Assembly (NCBI GenBank): GCA_963924555.1
Contig: OZ004596.1
Coordinates: 1,426,001 to 1,490,000, forward strand
Source: Crambe crambe
Lineage: Eukaryota; Porifera; Demospongiae; Poecilosclerida; Crambeidae
DNA: 64,000 nt
Direction of reading: 5' to 3'
The notes below the pieces were generated by a model. That model was not told the origin of the DNA, did not search any database, and was given only the letters and a program-made list of their open reading frames with translations. Both the position numbers and the translations under genes were made by a program. Positions 12,073 through 21,796 of this stretch are shown here, one piece after another; position 1 is the first letter of the stretch; each line of letters starts with the position of its first letter.

Positions 12073-12357
12073 CAGCTTCTCTTCTTGATTGATTGAACTT
12101 TGGACTTTGAACTTTGAACTTGAACTATGGAACTAATTTTAGGATGGTATTAAATCATCATAAGCCTGAATAAAATAATGGTTTTTGTATTAGCTAATAC
12201 AATACTGGAAATAAAAAATCGTGATACAAAAATAGTAATAGTGATGGTAGCTTATTTTGATATTACACTAAAACAGCGATAAATAATGACAAAGTAGCTG
12301 ATACAATACTGGGGAGAAAAATTCATGATACAAAAAACAAGAATCCGTAGCTAATCC

Positions 12358-15300
12358 CTAGTGGATTACTTCTAGGGTTCCACTTTGCAGCAATGGTTCT
12401 CGTAGTTCACATGTCGTGAATGTCGCAGGCATTTTTTGAGCTGAACCACCAGTGCTGGATCGGCTGTCATTATTGGTTCCTGTAGTAACTCTCTCAGTCG
12501 TGATGATTTCTGGAGCATTAGCATCAGTTTCATCACCTGATGGTTTAGTGTGCTTTTTAAAGTGTATGCGAGATATACACCACTTTGGGAAAGACTGCAG
12601 ACGTGGAAAACGAACAAAGACATGATAAAGCACGACTATTACGAATCCTGCATACCCCAGCAAAACCAAGATGGTGTTATAAGCTGAGAGAGCACTCCTA
12701 TTGATCTCACCTACAATATTGGGATCTGATGAAGTAAAGAGAGATCCAATAAACAACATGCACAAGTTGAGGATGAAAAAATTGTCCATATAATTTCGCC
12801 ACTTGTTCTTGAAAGGCTTGATCCATACTTGAAAGAAGAGGAGGAGGAGGAGCAGGAGGGTGGTAGCAAACACACTGAAGGATGTAAACACGAGAAAGAA
12901 AGGAATCCATCGAAATATTAATCTCATCCCAAGCCAGGATCGGCACTCTGTTTTGAATGGTTCCCACAAGGCATCGTAAAGAGGCTTGTATTTTCGCAAG
13001 ACTCTGCTTTTATAAACACAGCTGGGGAACAGGAGGAAAATAGGAAGGGGAAGGAGGTAAAATAGGAACAGTAAAAATGCCAGGATGGTGAGGACTGCAT
13101 GACCAATGTCAAAGTATGGAATATTTGCATCTATAATCCAGTGAAAGTGCTTCACTCCTGTGAGTGATGTGATCTCTATAAATCCAACCAACTCAGCACA
13201 GGATTGTAAGATGCTGAGATAGCAGAGTATCATGAGGGTGGAGAAAGCCTGAATGATGCTGTGTCCCGAGGAAGCCTTTACCAGTTTGACACATTTGGTG
13301 TTCAAAAGGCCCGTGATTAGAAACATGAGGATGAAGAGGTAAACTGGGAAAACAAGTTGCCAGATAGTACGATGTAAGGCTGTCATGCCGTCATAGAGAC
13401 AAGAGTCAATTCCAAAGTTCAGAGATGGCCAAAAAACAACTGCTAAATGTTCCTGTGGTGGTATCCTGAGAACATATGAATAAATGCTGAAGACGTTGGA
13501 GTAAAAGATGACACCATTGAGGAAACCTCCTGTGATGTTGATGTCGAGAAATGTGATGAGGAACACAAGGAGGATTCCTGCTACTGCAAAGAGGAAGAAT
13601 AAGAGAATGTAGACATTGGAGCACTCTCTACACTCTATGGAAGTGCCGATCACTACACTGTAGTTTTCTCTGCAGCCTCCACACACTACTCCAGCCCTGT
13701 TAAAGTCACACTGACGATCAAAGTCTGGTACATCATCATTGGTGACATCTAAATTCACAATTTCTGGCTGGCAGTACTCAAAATGGCATGTTCCAATGAT
13801 AATATTGCTGGCGTCTTTGTGTGATTGGTTTCCACTATCACTTATTTGTCCCAACCATTGATTATCACTGATGACAAGTCTGTGTTTATCGGGATCACAA
13901 GTCACTCCTTTTAATTTCGTGAAGTCACTACGGCACTCACAGCGGTTATCAGACAACTGAAATCCAAATCCACAACTGCTGAGTCTCACTTGTAACGTTG
14001 TCTGTGCACGAACAACACCAGCATTCGATGAATAGATAATGATGTCAACGTCTTGATCTTCAGGACCCATAACTGTTATAGAAACACTTGTAGAGTTTTC
14101 ATTCGATAGAATTGCAAAGTTGTTGGCATTCAGGAATGTAACAGATGATGTTCTGTTGTCCCTTTCAAGATTGACAAGAGAAGAAGAGAAAGAAGAGAGA
14201 ACCGTATTTATTTTATTCCCAAGATTGTCAGTGGCTGAGAAGTTTACTGAGAAGCTTTGACCTGGAGCTACAGTTGAAGGTACTTCAGACATTTTGTACT
14301 CCAATCTAGACGCAAAGCCCCTAACAAGTCCAGGATGGAGTGGATTTTCTTCGAAACTGAAGACATTTGGGAAGTTCTCATGGAGGATGGCAATGGTATT
14401 ATTATTATTGAAACGATATTGCAAATCATAGGCCCAGGAGCATGCACTCAAAACAGATCCATAGATGTAACTGCCGTACATAGCTTTGTTCCCTCTAAAC
14501 TCAACGTAAGCATTTGTGGCATTGATGTCTGAGCAATTGGTGCAGAGGAAAAAACTGTCATAGCGAAAAGATATGAAGCAATCGTTAGTGTAACTATCGA
14601 GATATGAATTGGAGGTAATCTGATTGACATAGATTGCACCACCTGAGACTTGTGCAACGTTGTCCAGCAAGCGAAGATGAGAGTGAGGCAGGAGTATAAT
14701 GTAGGATTGACTGAGAAGATGGAGGGCTCCTCCACTGACCCCCACATTTCCTAGAAATGTCAGATTCCCAAAGATCCCGATGAAGCTTTTTTCGGCTTTG
14801 AGACCAGTACCCATATTACCTTGAATGTGGCACTCTCCATGGAAGGTGATATTGATGCTTATTAACTCAATTGTTCCGACAGTCTGTCCAACGAGCAGGG
14901 TGCCTGTGGAGGCATTGGGACTGGCTGATACAATTGTATTGTCGATGAATGAAGAATTTTGAACTGTTACTTGAATGCCATCATCTTGTCCAGATGATTT
15001 CTCCTCAATCACTGTTAGAGCAGAACCTGAAATGGCCTCATTTTGCATGAAGGTGGTATCTGCTATGAGAAATTGAACTACATCAGTTCTATCTCTCAGA
15101 GGTGAGTAATGTGTCGAGTAAATGAAAACCCCTGCTCCTATTTGAGCTTTGTTTCGAGAGAAGATTGAGTTTACGATATTCACATAAACATCACGATTAA
15201 TTTCAAAGTTTGGAATGACATTCCTTCTGTCAAGAGGGGGGAAAACGTCATTGATGACAGCTATTCCACCAGGTCCCATAACTCTTGAAGTATCACTCAG

Positions 15301-16302
15301 TCCATTGGAGTCAAATAAACAGTCATTCATTGTAATTGCCGAATGCTGAACGCCACTAAAAAGAGAGATTTGAGCAGAGCTTCCAAAGAGAGCGATATTG
15401 TTAGTGAAATTACTACCACTCATGGTGATATTGATGCCAAAATCAAGTTGAGCCAAGTGTAGACTGAGTCCTCCTCCACCGCCTATCCCAAAGCCCAAAT
15501 CATTAAGGAATCTGGAGTCTCTGTCTAAAACCGTGATGTAGGAAGAGCTACATTCAGAATTTGAAAAGAACTTTGTATTTTCCATTTCGAGAGAAAAAAC
15601 CTGATTGGAATAAGCTTGTCTGTAATCATTTTTGAAGTCCTGGTAGAGTAGGACTGCCCCGCCTCCTCTGGTCAAGTTTTGCTTCAGAAGTGCTGAAATG
15701 CTGTCTATGTTAGCATTTGCACAGGATCCCACTTGGATATTATTAGAGAAAGTGACATTTGAGAAGCTGGAAGCACCAATGAGGTTAACACCAACTAGCC
15801 CAAATCCTGCAGTGTTGGTAACCGTCACAGACTCCAACATCACATTCCTGCAATACCCTAGGAACACACCCACCTGGACCTCAGTCGGGATGAAGACAAA
15901 CAGATCAACAAATATCTCCAGTTCTTCCAAAACCATATCGAAATTTGTTCCATTCAATCGACAGCCATTGATTTCCACTCCAGATATAAGGATGTCTGAA
16001 GAGTTTACGAAAGCAAGTCCCACACCATTTGCGCACTGGATCAAAGTGCTACTTCCCACAATTCTGACATTGAATAGATCCTTGTGCAAAGTGAAGTTTT
16101 CCAGTTGATAGTCTCCTGACTCCATTTTTATGGTGGTATTTGAGGTTAGATCTCTTAGTGCCCTGTCCAGGGAAACACACTCTGTGGTTAGGCTCTCTCC
16201 ATTGTCGCAGTTCTTGGAGACAGTAACGACGGCAGCTGAAGAGTAGGAAAGAGCGAAACAATAAATCCCCACTAATATCGGTACTAGGATTTGATAAGGC
16301 AT
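12358..16302 (-). CDS. Beta-helix/8TM membrane protein, copy A (unnamed family)
   Basis: One uninterrupted frame of 1314 codons. I do not recognise a named family. Visible parts are a signal peptide (residues 1-24, ending ALSYSSA) and a long extracellular region to about 670 made of short N-glycosylation-rich beta-helix rungs with recurring N-N-x-A-x-x-G-(S/G) patterns such as FTNNIALFGSSAQ and GNVGVSGGALHLLS. A possible Ig-like stretch follows (VAPGQSFSVNFSATDNLGN, about 675-780), then a cysteine-rich module (about 780-890; GVVCGGCRENYSVVIG) and about eight hydrophobic segments (893-1230) separated by short loops. The cytosolic tail of about 80 residues ends REPLLQSGTL. This resembles a surface adhesion or sensor receptor; ligand and signalling are unknown. 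It is intronless, while nearly all neighbours are intron-dense. It is very close to the next copy and may be retrogene-derived. Confidence 0.85.
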   Translation of the reverse strand: MPYQILVPILVGIYCFALSYSSAAVVTVSKNCDNGESLTTECVSLDRALRDLTSNTTIKMESGDYQLENFTLHKDLFNVRIVGSSTLIQCANGVGLAFVNSSDILISGVEINGCRLNGTNFDMVLEELEIFVDLFVFIPTEVQVGVFLGYCRNVMLESVTVTNTAGFGLVGVNLIGASSFSNVTFSNNIQVGSCANANIDSISALLKQNLTRGGGAVLLYQDFKNDYRQAYSNQVFSLEMENTKFFSNSECSSSYITVLDRDSRFLNDLGFGIGGGGGLSLHLAQLDFGINITMSGSNFTNNIALFGSSAQISLFSGVQHSAITMNDCLFDSNGLSDTSRVMGPGGIAVINDVFPPLDRRNVIPNFEINRDVYVNIVNSIFSRNKAQIGAGVFIYSTHYSPLRDRTDVVQFLIADTTFMQNEAISGSALTVIEEKSSGQDDGIQVTVQNSSFIDNTIVSASPNASTGTLLVGQTVGTIELISINITFHGECHIQGNMGTGLKAEKSFIGIFGNLTFLGNVGVSGGALHLLSQSYIILLPHSHLRLLDNVAQVSGGAIYVNQITSNSYLDSYTNDCFISFRYDSFFLCTNCSDINATNAYVEFRGNKAMYGSYIYGSVLSACSWAYDLQYRFNNNNTIAILHENFPNVFSFEENPLHPGLVRGFASRLEYKMSEVPSTVAPGQSFSVNFSATDNLGNKINTVLSSFSSSLVNLERDNRTSSVTFLNANNFAILSNENSTSVSITVMGPEDQDVDIIIYSSNAGVVRAQTTLQVRLSSCGFGFQLSDNRCECRSDFTKLKGVTCDPDKHRLVISDNQWLGQISDSGNQSHKDASNIIIGTCHFEYCQPEIVNLDVTNDDVPDFDRQCDFNRAGVVCGGCRENYSVVIGTSIECRECSNVYILLFFLFAVAGILLVFLITFLDINITGGFLNGVIFYSNVFSIYSYVLRIPPQEHLAVVFWPSLNFGIDSCLYDGMTALHRTIWQLVFPVYLFILMFLITGLLNTKCVKLVKASSGHSIIQAFSTLMILCYLSILQSCAELVGFIEITSLTGVKHFHWIIDANIPYFDIGHAVLTILAFLLFLFYLLPLPIFLLFPSCVYKSRVLRKYKPLYDALWEPFKTECRSWLGMRLIFRWIPFFLVFTSFSVFATTLLLLLLLFFQVWIKPFKNKWRNYMDNFFILNLCMLFIGSLFTSSDPNIVGEINRSALSAYNTILVLLGYAGFVIVVLYHVFVRFPRLQSFPKWCISRIHFKKHTKPSGDETDANAPEIITTERVTTGTNNDSRSSTGGSAQKMPATFTTCELREPLLQSGTLEVIH

Positions 16303-16940
16303 AGCTAGCTATCGAGTTCTGCTAAGACTTGGCTATAAACCAGACCCTCCCCTATCGTGCAGATAATCATAGCTAGGTCCCGAACCTTGAACCCAGGAAG
16401 TGCATCCGGTGGTGATTAATTTTAGCTACTCCGGTTTGCGGGAATCTTGCGGGTTTTCAGGTTGGTTGCCAACAGTGCAGAATTGAATTCGTGCTCGCTA
16501 AATTTAAGACCATTGCATTTGTATGACAGTATATTTTACTCGCATGAATTTATTTTTCACATGCGAATATACAAGCATTAACCCTGAGTAGGAATATTTT
16601 TCTCTCTCAGTGATAAATCTCATCTGTAGTGATAAAATCTCCTTGGAAATAAATATTAACTTTAATGCAGTGATCCATTGATGTGAATGCATGGTGGAGC
16701 TTTATACAATCAGCAATGGAAAATCAGAGTCTACAGTGAGTGACAAATTATTCTAAGATCAAGAGATTATGTTGCTCTGTATCATATTACTCACTGAGAG
16801 TGATCATATGGTTATGATTATGGTTAAACCTGCTAGCTTTATAAGGTATACATGTACTACTCATTGCAGTGTGTTTTGAAAGTACACACCAGCAAGAACC
16901 AGCAAACACCAAAATTAACATTAATGAACTAGCTATTTCA

Positions 16941-17142
16941 AGGGTTCCTGATTCCAGCAATGGTTCGTGTATTTCAATATCATGGGGTCACTGGGTTCAT
17001 GGGGTCACTGGGTTCATGGGGTCACTGGGTTCTCTGTGGCCATTTATCTTTGTCTTGGTTGTGGAACTCGAGATTCACTTTCATCAGCTTCAGGCTTCAT
17101 GTACTTTGCAAAGTATGTACGATGCATACACTGCCTCAGGCA
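16941..17142 (-). pseudogene. Relic of the C-terminal end of a further beta-helix/8TM copy
   Basis: Read on the minus strand, 17142 to about 17060 gives CLRQCMHRTYFAKYMKPEAD, which differs by one residue from copy B (CLRQCMRRTYFAKYMKPEAD). The frame then stops at an arginine-rich stretch. Further down, 16970-16941 gives EPLLESGTL, matching the extreme C-terminus of copy A (EPLLQSGTL). Between these two stretches the expected sequence is replaced by a three-fold 17-bp tandem repeat. No upstream part of a gene is present, so this is a truncated, disrupted remnant of a host gene copy. Confidence 0.82.
16981..17031 (+). repeat. Three tandem 17-bp units inside the gene relic
   Basis: The unit CATGGGGTCACTGGGTT is repeated three times head to tail without change. 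It interrupts the relic of the beta-helix/8TM gene. Confidence 0.9.
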
Positions 17143-17314
17143 AAGTAAAGGATCGACTACGTGCAGTGCAGACTATCTATGCCCACCCAAATCCACAGAG
17201 ATTTTAGCTTGGGTTGTTAGAGTTCACTGATGTGTGAACTAGTTAATGAAAATGTCACAATGTAGCATCTAAATAATTATAGGGTTCCACAAACTACTAG
17301 CAAGAAAAAATTAT

Positions 17315-17345
17315 AGGGGGGCCGGGGGGGGGGGGGGGGGGGGGG
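17315..17345 (+). repeat. Poly-G tract downstream of copy B
   Basis: A G run broken once by CC lies about 40 bp beyond the stop of copy B, in its 3' region. Its length may be an assembly estimate. Confidence 0.85.
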
Positions 17346-17382
17346 CTAATTATAGTAATCCACATCTCACTATTTAATTGTT

Positions 17383-20300
17383 TCAAGGCTCCAGCAGTGG
17401 CTCACGTAGTACTGGTTGTATTTGTATTTCAGTAAATGTGACTAGCTGCTTTTTCATAGAGGAGCTATCGAGTTGGTTGCTGTTCTTAGTTTCAGTGACA
17501 TTCGCCTTGGCTGGGCTTACTTTTGGAACTTGAGCATCACTTTCATCAGCTTCAGGCTTCATATACTTTGCAAAGTACGTACGACGCATACACTGCCTCA
17601 GGCATGATTGCAGTTTTGGAAAACGGACAAAGACATGGTAAAACACAATTATCACAAATCCTGTGTACCCCAACAAAATCACAATGGTGCTATAGGCCAA
17701 GAGAGCAGCATGAACCTTGCCAGTCTTTTCCACCTCCAATTGAACAAAGAGACCTCCGATAAACAACATGCACAAGTTGAGGAGGAAAAAGCTGTCCATG
17801 TAGTTTCGCCACTTACTCTTGAAAGGGTTGGCCAATAGTTGGAAGAAGAGGAGGAGGAGGAGCATGAGGGACGTAATGAACACACTAATAGACTCTGAGG
17901 TTGTAAACACAAGAATGAAAGGAATCCATCGAAATATCAACCTCATTCCAAGCCAGAATCGATATTTAGTCTTGAATGGCTCCCAAAAGGAATCGTAAAA
18001 GGGTTTGAATTTGTGCAAGTATTTGTTCCTATAAACGAGGTTAGGGAATAGGAGGAAAATAGGAAGAGGGATGAGATAGAACAGGAAGAGCAAGATAGCC
18101 AGGAAACAGAGGAGCCCATGACCATAGAAGAAATATTCCACAGATGCGTCTACAATCCAGCGAAGGTGCTTCACTCCTGTAAGTGATGTGATCTCTGTAG
18201 CTCCCACCAACTCAGCACAGGATTGTAAGATGCTGACATAGCAGAGTATGATGAGTGTGGAGAAAGCCTGAATGATGCTGTGTCCCGAGGAAGCCTTTAC
18301 CAGTTTGACACATTTGGTGTTCAAAAGGCCTGTGATTAGAAACATGAGGATGAAGAGGTAAACTGGGAAAACAAGTCGCCAGATAGTGCGATGTAAGGCT
18401 GTCATACCATCATAGAGACAAGAGTCAATTCCAAAGTTCAGAGATGGCCAAAAAACAACTGCTAAATGATGCTGTGATGGTATTATGAGATTAGGTGCAT
18501 AAAGGCTGAAGATGTTGGAGTAAAAGATGACACCATTGAGGAAACCTCCCGTGATGTTGATGTTGAGAAATGTAATAAGGAAGATGAGGAGGATTCCTGC
18601 TGCTGCAAAGAGGAAGAATAAGAGAATGTAGACATTCGAGCACTTTTTACATTCTATGGAAGTGCCAATCACTTCACTGTAGTCTTCTCTGCAGCGCCCA
18701 CACAATACTCCAGCTCTGTTAAAGTCACACTGACTTTTAAAGTCTGGCACGTCGTTATTGGTGATATCTAAAATTGTAGTTTCTAGCCGGCAGTACCCAA
18801 ATAGGCATGTTCCAAAGATAATATTGCTGTCATCTTTGTATGATTGGTTTCCATAATCATTCAACAGTCCCAACCATCGATTACCACTGATGATAAGTGT
18901 GTGATTGTCGAGATCACACGTCACTCCTATTTCTATGAAGTTGTTACGGCACTCACAGCGGTTATCAGATAAGTTAAATCCAAATCCGCAACTGCCAAGT
19001 TTCACTTGTAAAACTGTCTGCGCACGAACACCAGGATCAGTGGAATAGATGGTGACATCAACATTTTTGTTTTCAGGACCAATAATTGTTATCGGAACAC
19101 TTGTGGAATTTGTACGGGATAGAATTGCAAAGTTGTTGGTACTCAGAGAAGCAGTTGTTGAAGTCCTCTCAACCATTTCCAGATTAATAAGAGAAGAAGC
19201 AAATGAAGAGAGGACTGTGGCTATAGAATTCCCAAGATTGTCCATTGCCGTGAAGTTTACTGAGAACCTTTGTCCTGGAGCTACAGTGGATGGTACTTGA
19301 GTCATATTGGATAGAGTGGATGCAAAGCCCCTAACCAGTCCAGGATTGAGTGGATTTTCTTCGAAATTGAATACATTTGGAAAGTTTTCATGGAGGATGG
19401 CAAAGGTATTTGTAGTGTTGAAATTCAGCTGGAAATGGTCAGCCCAGGGGCACCTACTCAATGTAGACCCATAGATATAACTGCCAACTGGAGCAGTGTT
19501 CCCTCTAAACTCAACGTAAGCATTTGTAGCATTAATATCTGAACAATTTGTACAGATCACAAAATCATCATATCCAAAGGACAAGAAGCAGTCACTAGTA
19601 AAACCCCCACTGTATGAGGTGGAGCTAATCTGATTCACATAAATTGCACCACCTGAGACTTGTGCAATATTATTCAGCATGCGAAGACGGGAGTGAGGCA
19701 GGAGTATGATAAATGATTGGCTGAGAAGATGGAGGGCTCCTCCACTAACTCCCACATTTTCACGAAGTGTCAGATCCCCAAACACTCCAATTAGGCTTCT
19801 TTCAGCTTTGAGCCCACTCCCCAGATTACCTCGAATGTGACATTCATCATGGAAGGTAATATTGATGTTTGTTACCTCAATTGTCCCCACAGTCTGTCCA
19901 ACGAGCAGGGCATCCATGGAGGGGTCGGGATTAGCCGATATAATTCTATTGTTGATGAATGAAGAATTTCGAACAGTTACTTGAATGCCATCAGCCATTC
20001 CAGAAGATTTAGTCTCAGTTATCATCATGGCAGAACCTGAATTGGCCTCATTTTGTATGAAGGTGGTATTAGCAATGAGAAACTGAACTGCATCAGTTGT
20101 ATCCCTCAAAGGTGAGGTGTGAGCAGAGAAGATGAACATCCCTGCCCCAAACGGAGATCTATTTCGTGAGAAAATTGAGTTTCGGATATTCACATAAAAG
20201 TTTCGATTCAGCTCAAGGTTTGGAACAACATCAAAAGGCAGTTGAATGTCATTAAAAATTGCTATTCCACCAGATCCAACAGCCCTCAGAGTTGCAGTAC

Positions 20301-21312
20301 TAAAGGGTTCCAATACTCCATTAGACTCGAATGTGCTATCCTCAAATGTAACAACCGAGTTCTTCACGCCACTAAAAAGAGTGATTTGAGCTGCACTTCC
20401 GAAGAGAGCAGAATTATTGGTGAAAAAGCTTTCTCTTATAGTGATATTGACACCAAAATCAAGCTGGGCCAAATGTAGACTGAGTCCTCCTCCACCGCCT
20501 ATCCTGAAACCTGATTCTCTCAAAAACTGAGAGTTTGCACCTAGGCCTAGACTCATTAAATAGGATAAGGTGCATTCTGAATTTGAAAAGAAGCTCACAT
20601 CTTCCATATCCAGTTTAAATTTTTGGTTGGTATAAGCTTGTTTGTATTCGCTTGTGAAGTCTTGATAGAGTAGGGCTGCTCCACCCCCTCTAGTCAAGTC
20701 TTGCATCAAAAAAGCAGTAAAAGTACTAGTGACAATATTTTCACAGGACCCCACCTGAATATTATTAGAGAAAGTGACATTTGAGAAGCTGGAAGCACCA
20801 ATGAGGTTAACACCAACTAGCCCGAATCCTGCAGTGTTGGTAACCGTCACAGACTCCAACATCACATTCCTGCAATGCCCTAGGAACACACCCACCTGAA
20901 CCTCAGTTGGAATGGAGACAAACAGATCAACAAACCTCTCCAGTTCTTCCAAAACCATATCAAAATTTGTTCCATTCAATCGACAGCCATTGATTTCCAC
21001 TCCAGATATAAGGATGTATGAAGAGTTTACGAAAGCAAGTCCCACACCATTTGCACACTGGATCGAAGTGTTATTTCCCACAATTCTGACATTGGATAGA
21101 TTCTTATGCAAAGTGAAGTTTTCCAGCTGATAGTCTCCTAATTCCATTTGTATGGTGGTATCTGAAGTTAGGTCTCTTAGTGCCCTGTCCAGGGAAACAC
21201 ACTCTGTGGTTAGGCTCTCTCCATTGTCGCAGTTCTTGGAGACAGTAACGACGACAGCTGAAGAGTACGAAAGAGCGAGACAACAAATTGCTAATGCAAA
21301 AATACACTGCAT
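17383..21312 (-). CDS. Beta-helix/8TM membrane protein, copy B (unnamed family)
   Basis: A single open frame, intronless like copy A. The frame is open to an ATG at 21411, but I prefer the ATG at 21312. It starts MQCIFALAICCLALSYSSA, a good signal peptide that aligns with copy A; the longer version would translate a promoter-like NRF-1 palindrome. The architecture matches copy A: a beta-helix ectodomain with many Asn glycosylation sites, an Ig-like stretch (VAPGQRFSVNFTAMDNLGN) and a Cys-rich module (GVLCGRCREDYSEVIG, about residue 860). About eight membrane segments follow from about 890, and a tail ends LREPLLEP. Identity to copy A is patchy at the DNA level: nearly identical in blocks such as 18215-18470 and 20785-20900, clearly lower in the mid-ectodomain. 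The function is not known; a cell-surface role is inferred from topology. Confidence 0.85.
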   Translation of the reverse strand: MQCIFALAICCLALSYSSAVVVTVSKNCDNGESLTTECVSLDRALRDLTSDTTIQMELGDYQLENFTLHKNLSNVRIVGNNTSIQCANGVGLAFVNSSYILISGVEINGCRLNGTNFDMVLEELERFVDLFVSIPTEVQVGVFLGHCRNVMLESVTVTNTAGFGLVGVNLIGASSFSNVTFSNNIQVGSCENIVTSTFTAFLMQDLTRGGGAALLYQDFTSEYKQAYTNQKFKLDMEDVSFFSNSECTLSYLMSLGLGANSQFLRESGFRIGGGGGLSLHLAQLDFGVNITIRESFFTNNSALFGSAAQITLFSGVKNSVVTFEDSTFESNGVLEPFSTATLRAVGSGGIAIFNDIQLPFDVVPNLELNRNFYVNIRNSIFSRNRSPFGAGMFIFSAHTSPLRDTTDAVQFLIANTTFIQNEANSGSAMMITETKSSGMADGIQVTVRNSSFINNRIISANPDPSMDALLVGQTVGTIEVTNINITFHDECHIRGNLGSGLKAERSLIGVFGDLTLRENVGVSGGALHLLSQSFIILLPHSRLRMLNNIAQVSGGAIYVNQISSTSYSGGFTSDCFLSFGYDDFVICTNCSDINATNAYVEFRGNTAPVGSYIYGSTLSRCPWADHFQLNFNTTNTFAILHENFPNVFNFEENPLNPGLVRGFASTLSNMTQVPSTVAPGQRFSVNFTAMDNLGNSIATVLSSFASSLINLEMVERTSTTASLSTNNFAILSRTNSTSVPITIIGPENKNVDVTIYSTDPGVRAQTVLQVKLGSCGFGFNLSDNRCECRNNFIEIGVTCDLDNHTLIISGNRWLGLLNDYGNQSYKDDSNIIFGTCLFGYCRLETTILDITNNDVPDFKSQCDFNRAGVLCGRCREDYSEVIGTSIECKKCSNVYILLFFLFAAAGILLIFLITFLNINITGGFLNGVIFYSNIFSLYAPNLIIPSQHHLAVVFWPSLNFGIDSCLYDGMTALHRTIWRLVFPVYLFILMFLITGLLNTKCVKLVKASSGHSIIQAFSTLIILCYVSILQSCAELVGATEITSLTGVKHLRWIVDASVEYFFYGHGLLCFLAILLFLFYLIPLPIFLLFPNLVYRNKYLHKFKPFYDSFWEPFKTKYRFWLGMRLIFRWIPFILVFTTSESISVFITSLMLLLLLFFQLLANPFKSKWRNYMDSFFLLNLCMLFIGGLFVQLEVEKTGKVHAALLAYSTIVILLGYTGFVIIVFYHVFVRFPKLQSCLRQCMRRTYFAKYMKPEADESDAQVPKVSPAKANVTETKNSNQLDSSSMKKQLVTFTEIQIQPVLREPLLEP

Positions 21313-21376
21313 ATCGACTCTATAAGAGAACAGCCCGATATGACATATGATTGTCCAAATGAGGCATAATAGAATA

Positions 21377-21390
21377 CTGCGCATGCGCAG
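21377..21390. promoter_or_regulatory. NRF-1-like palindrome upstream of copy B
   Basis: CTGCGCATGCGCAG is a perfect 14-bp palindrome containing the NRF-1 consensus TGCGCATGCGCA. It lies 65 bp upstream of the preferred start at 21312, which supports that start. Confidence 0.6.
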
Positions 21391-21796
21391 GGTGTGTCTG
21401 ATACGATGCACTCAGCTAGCTCAGATCAAAAGGTAACTCCAGCTTCCAATGTGATACTAATATGCTCTAGCTTGGTAGAGAAGACCACAGCTCTGGTTAC
21501 ATTTCTATGTGTCATGCAATGGTCCTGCCTCTTTTTTTGGCATGTTAAGAAGATGCTCAATAGACCATTGAACCGTAGTTTCATTCGGATATGAAGGGGT
21601 GGGGTAACCAACTTCATTTGTAATGAGCAAAGTAAAATGATAAATGATGAAAGCTACCCTAGATCTCAAGGCTACAAAATCAAATCTGCATGACTGACAA
21701 TGGTCAAAACAAAAAACAACAACAAACAAAAAACAAACAAAAAACAAACAACAACAGCAAACAATAATTGCTTATAAAACACAATTGTGTGCTATC
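21391..21796. other. Intergenic spacer between copies B and C
   Basis: No gene is visible. An A-rich CAAA/CAA simple repeat occupies about 21705-21765, just downstream of copy C. The remainder shows nothing I can assign. Confidence 0.7.

Larger units (their letters stand above)
16303..17382. other. Intergenic spacer between copies A and B, with gene relic
   Basis: No intact gene is visible in these 1.08 kb. They hold a decayed C-terminal fragment of the beta-helix/8TM family (16941-17142), three 17-bp tandem repeats inside it (16981-17031), and a G-rich run (17315-17345). The rest is AT-rich with no feature I can name. Confidence 0.75.

Noticed and set aside
15698-16108. Plus-strand open frame opposite copy A (and similar ones opposite copies B and C)
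   Set aside because: These are shadows of the long minus-strand coding frames, with no independent features.
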